From assembly GCA_946699065.1 (NCBI GenBank), contig CAMPDV010001974.1, positions 1-64,000 on the forward strand: 64,000 nt of DNA, given 5' to 3'. The position numbers were made by a program, and so were the translations under genes. Shown here piece after piece: positions 61,210 through 64,000 of this stretch. The number at the start of each line of letters is the position of its first letter. The stretch's first letter is position 1. The stretch is from Loxodes magnus. Its lineage: Eukaryota > Ciliophora > Karyorelictea > Loxodida > Loxodidae. Below the pieces are notes generated by a model that did no database searches, was not told the origin of the DNA, and saw nothing but the letters and a program-made list of their open reading frames with translations.

Positions 61210-61658
61210 AGTGTGAGATAGTATATTGAAAGTGATAATAGAAAATAATAAAGAGAAATCAGATTTCTAAGAAAAGTGAAGTAGAAAAGCAAGTAAAAGA
61301 GTGTGAGTTAGGTAATTGAAAGTAATAATAGAAAATGAGTAAGAGAGATAAGATTTCTAAGAAAAGTGAAGTAGAAAAGCAAGTAAAAGAGTGTGAGTTA
61401 GGTAATTAAAAGTAATAATAGAAAATGAGTAAGAGAGATGAGATTTCTAAGAAAAGTGAAGTAGAAAAGCAGTAAAAGAGTGTGAGTTAGGTAATTGAAA
61501 GTAATAATAGAAAATGAGAAAGAGAGATAAGATTTCTAAGAAAAGTGAATTAGAAAAGCAAGTAAAAGAGTGTGAGTTAGTTAATTGAAAGTAACAATAG
61601 AAAATGAGAAAGAGAGATAAGATTTCTAAGAAAATTGAAGTAGAAAAGCAAGTAAAAG
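61210..61658 (+). repeat. 449-bp cassette shared with 48171-48619
   Basis: Same five monomers, including the rare gtaattaaaag at about 61402. One private change is gttagttaattg in the last monomer. Confidence 0.82.
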
Positions 61659-62648
61659 AGTGTGAGTTAGGTAATTGAAAGTGATAATAGAAAATAATAA
61701 AGAGAAATCAGATTTCTAAGAAAAGTGAAGTAGAAAAGCAAGTAAAAGAGTGTGAGTTAGGTAATTGAAAGTAATAATAGAAAATGAGTAAGAGAGATGA
61801 GATTTCTAAGAAAAGTGAAGTAGAAAAGCAAGTAAAAGAGTGTGAGTTAGGTAATTGAAAGTAATAATAGAAAATGAGAAAGAGAGATGAGATTTCTAAG
61901 AAAAGTGAAGTAGAAAAGCAAGTAAAAGAGTCTGAGTTAGGTAATTGAAAGTGATAATAGAAAATAATAAAGAGAAATCAGATTTCTAAGAAAAGTGAAG
62001 TCGAAAGGCAAGTAAAAGAGTGTGAGTTAGGTAATTGAAAGTGATGATAGAAAATGAGAAAGAGAGATAAGATTTCTAAGAAAAGTGAAGTAGAAAAGCA
62101 AGTAAAAGAGTCTGAGTTAGGTAATTGAAAGTGATGATAGAAAATGAGAAAGAGAGATAAGATTTCTAAGAAAAGTGAAGTAGAAAAGCAAGTAAAAGAG
62201 TGTGAGTTAGGTAATTGAAAGTAATAATAGAAAATGAGAAAGAGAGATGAGATTTCTAAGAAAAGTGAAGTAGAAAAGCAAGTAAAAGAGTCTGAGTTAG
62301 GTAATTGAAAGTGATAATAGAAAATAATAAAGAGAAATCAGATTTCTAAGAAAAGTGAATTAGAAAAGCAAGTAAAAGAGTGTGAGTTAGGTAATTGAAA
62401 GTAACAATAGAAAATGAGAAAGAGAGATAAGATTTCTAAGAAAAGTGAAGTAGAAAAGCAAGTAAAAGAGTGTGAGTTAGGTAATTGAAAGTAATGATAG
62501 AAAATGAGAAAGAGAGATGAGATTTGAAAGAAAAGTGAATTAGAAAAGCAAGTAAAAGAGTGTGAGTTAGGTAATTGAAAGTGATGATAGAAAATGAGAA
62601 AGAGAGATAAGATTTCTAAGAAAAGTGAAGTAGAAAAGCAAGTAATAG

Positions 62649-62737
62649 AGAGTGAGTTAGTATATTGAAAGTGATAATAGAAAAAATAAAGAGAAATCAG
62701 ATTTCTAAGAAAAGTGAAGTCGAAAAGCAAGTAAAAG
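62649..62737 (+). repeat. 89-bp B2 monomer with one T missing
   Basis: Last of the eleven. It begins agagtgag in place of agtgtgag, a change also seen near 63009. The linked minus-strand frame is 130 codons. Confidence 0.88.
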
Positions 62738-64000
62738 AGTGTGAGTTAGGTAATTGAAAGTGATGATAGAAAATGAGAAAGAGAGATAAGATTTCTAAGA
62801 AAAGTGAAGTAGAAAAGCAAGTAATAGAGTGTGAGTTAGTATATTGAAAGTGATAATAGAAAATAATAAAGAGAAATCAGATTTCTAAGAAAAGTGAAGT
62901 AGAAAAGCAAGTAAAAGAGTGTGAGATAGTATATTGAAAGTGATAATAGAAAATAATAAAGAGAAATCAGATTTCTAAGAAAAGTGAAGTAGAAAAGCAA
63001 GTAATAGAGAGTGAGTTAGTATATTGAAAGTAATAATAGAAAATAATAAAGAGAAATCAGATTTCTAAGAAAAGTGAAGTAGAAAAGCAAGTAAAAGAGT
63101 GTGAGATAGTATATTGAAAGTGATAATAGAAAATAATAAAGAGAAATCAGATTTCTAAGAAAAGTGAAGTAGAAAAGCAAGTAAAAGAGTGTGAGTTAGG
63201 TAATTGAAAGTAATAATAGAAAATGAGTAAGAGAGATAAGATTTCTAAGAAAAGTGAAGTAGAAAAGCAAGTAAAAGAGTGTGAGTTAGGTAATTGAAAG
63301 TAATAATAGAAAATGAGAAAGAGAGATAAGATTTCTAAGAAAAGTGAAGTAGAAAAGCAAGTAATAGAGTGTGAGTTAGTATATTGAAAGTGATAATAGA
63401 AAATAATAAAGAGAAATCAGATTTCTAAGAAAAGTGAATTAGAAAAGCAAGTAAAAGAGTGTGAGTTAGGTAATTGAAAGTAATAATAGAAAATGAGAAA
63501 GAGAGATGAGATTTTTAAGAAAAGTGAAGTAGAAAAGCAAGTAAAAGAGTGTGAGTTAGGTAATTGAAAGTGATAATAGAAAATAATAAAGAGAAATCAG
63601 ATTTCTAAGAAAAGTGAAGTAGAAAAGCAAGTAAAAGAGTGTGAGATAGTATATTGAAAGTGATAATAGAAAATAATAAAGAGAGATAAGATTTCTAAGA
63701 AAAGTGAAGTCGAAAAGCAAGTAAAAGAGTGTGAGTTAGGTAATTGAAAGTGATGATAGAAAATGAGAAAGAGAGATGAGATTTCTAAGAAAAGTGAAGT
63801 AGAAAAGCAGTAAAAGAGTGTGAGTTAGGTAATTGAAAGTGATAATAGAAAATAATAAAGAGAAATCAGATTTCTAAGAAAAGTGAAGTAGAAAAGCAAG
63901 TAAAAGAGTGTGAGTTAGGTAATTGAAAGTAATAATAGAAAATGAGTAAGAGAGATGAGATTTCTAAGAAAAGTGAAGTAGAAAAGCAAGTAAAAGAGTG

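Larger units (their letters stand above)
30551..64000 (+). repeat. 90-bp satellite array, family B only
   Basis: Uninterrupted B monomers to the window end, where a new one opens at 63997. From about 32.6 kb several variants appear that I do not see further left: aacaatag (first at 32641), gagatagtatattg (from 32803), gcaagtaatagagtg (from 32881) and atgagtaagag (from 33551); agtcgaaaag becomes frequent from 32959. B3 (gatgtgatttg) becomes rare and gatgagatttg common. Length variants are 89 bp only. I see no unique sequence, gene or mobile element. Confidence 0.97.

Noticed and set aside
12241..64000. CENP-B box or similar centromere protein motif
   Set aside because: The motif needs CG-rich blocks (TTCG and CGGG). 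I see no CGGG in the window, and the only recurrent CpG is in agtcgaaaag.
1..64000. Telomeric or subtelomeric repeats, microsatellites, tRNA or rRNA genes
   Set aside because: No TTAGGG-like tandem run; ttagg occurs only once per B monomer as part of gagttaggtaatt. No cloverleaf-like or rRNA sequence is visible, and the monotony of the array leaves no room for one.
12241..64000. A-tract phasing as a sign of strong DNA curvature
   Set aside because: Runs of three or four A in the B consensus start at about 20, 33, 41, 63, 76 and 86, with spacings of 8 to 22. Only one or two are near 10-10.5, so I cannot support strong curvature without calculation.

Overview
The whole window is one eukaryotic-type satellite DNA array. 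I find no gene, RNA gene, transposon, telomeric repeat or ordinary intergenic sequence. The + strand is strongly purine-rich and C-poor: the 90-bp consensus is 46 A, 23 G, 19 T and 2 C, and the 79-bp consensus is 39 A, 17 G, 19 T and 4 C. GC content is about 27-28%. Tandem monomers run past both ends of the window, as expected of (peri)centromeric or other constitutive heterochromatin in a long-read assembly. I do not recognise the species or a named satellite.

Monomers are phased here to start at agtgtg. Family A is 79 bp. It reads agtgtgaagatcat, then aattgaaagt, then a 16-base module beginning atctagaag, then a 39-base tail (agatttctaag ... gcaagtaaaag). Family B is 90 bp, with the same start, the same aattgaaagt and the same 39-base tail, but gttagg replaces agatca and a 27-base middle (aataatagaaaatgag ...) replaces the 16-base one. 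The two therefore share a continuous 46-base core (tail plus agtgtga). A rarer 86-bp type C has an A-like head, a B-like middle and its own purine-rich tail.

Layout: 1-12240 is 154 A-type monomers (142 of 79 bp, 4 of 80, 1 of 85, 7 of 86). At 12240/12241 the array switches in register to B. From 12241 to 30550 it is B with 20 A monomers at 14 sites. From 30551 to the end it is B only. A hand count gives 558 B monomers, of which 44 are 89 bp (one base missing). With the 20 A monomers and a 15-base and a 4-base partial at the edges, these lengths add up exactly to 64000, so no other net length change is hidden.

Several levels of higher-order repeat (HOR) lie on top of the monomers: 1185 and 481 bp, and a 2.78-kb-spaced duplication, in A; 270, 359, 2195/2295, 2496 and 2517 bp in B; and a 4.4-5.5-kb block present three times in a row from 33877 to 48260, itself holding a 719-bp tandem duplication. 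Many diagnostic variants appear only to the right of about 32.6 kb, which suggests a second, younger expansion. Nothing here works as a gene set. The minus-strand open frames are arithmetic by-products of a 90-base (30-codon) period in a T-rich strand.
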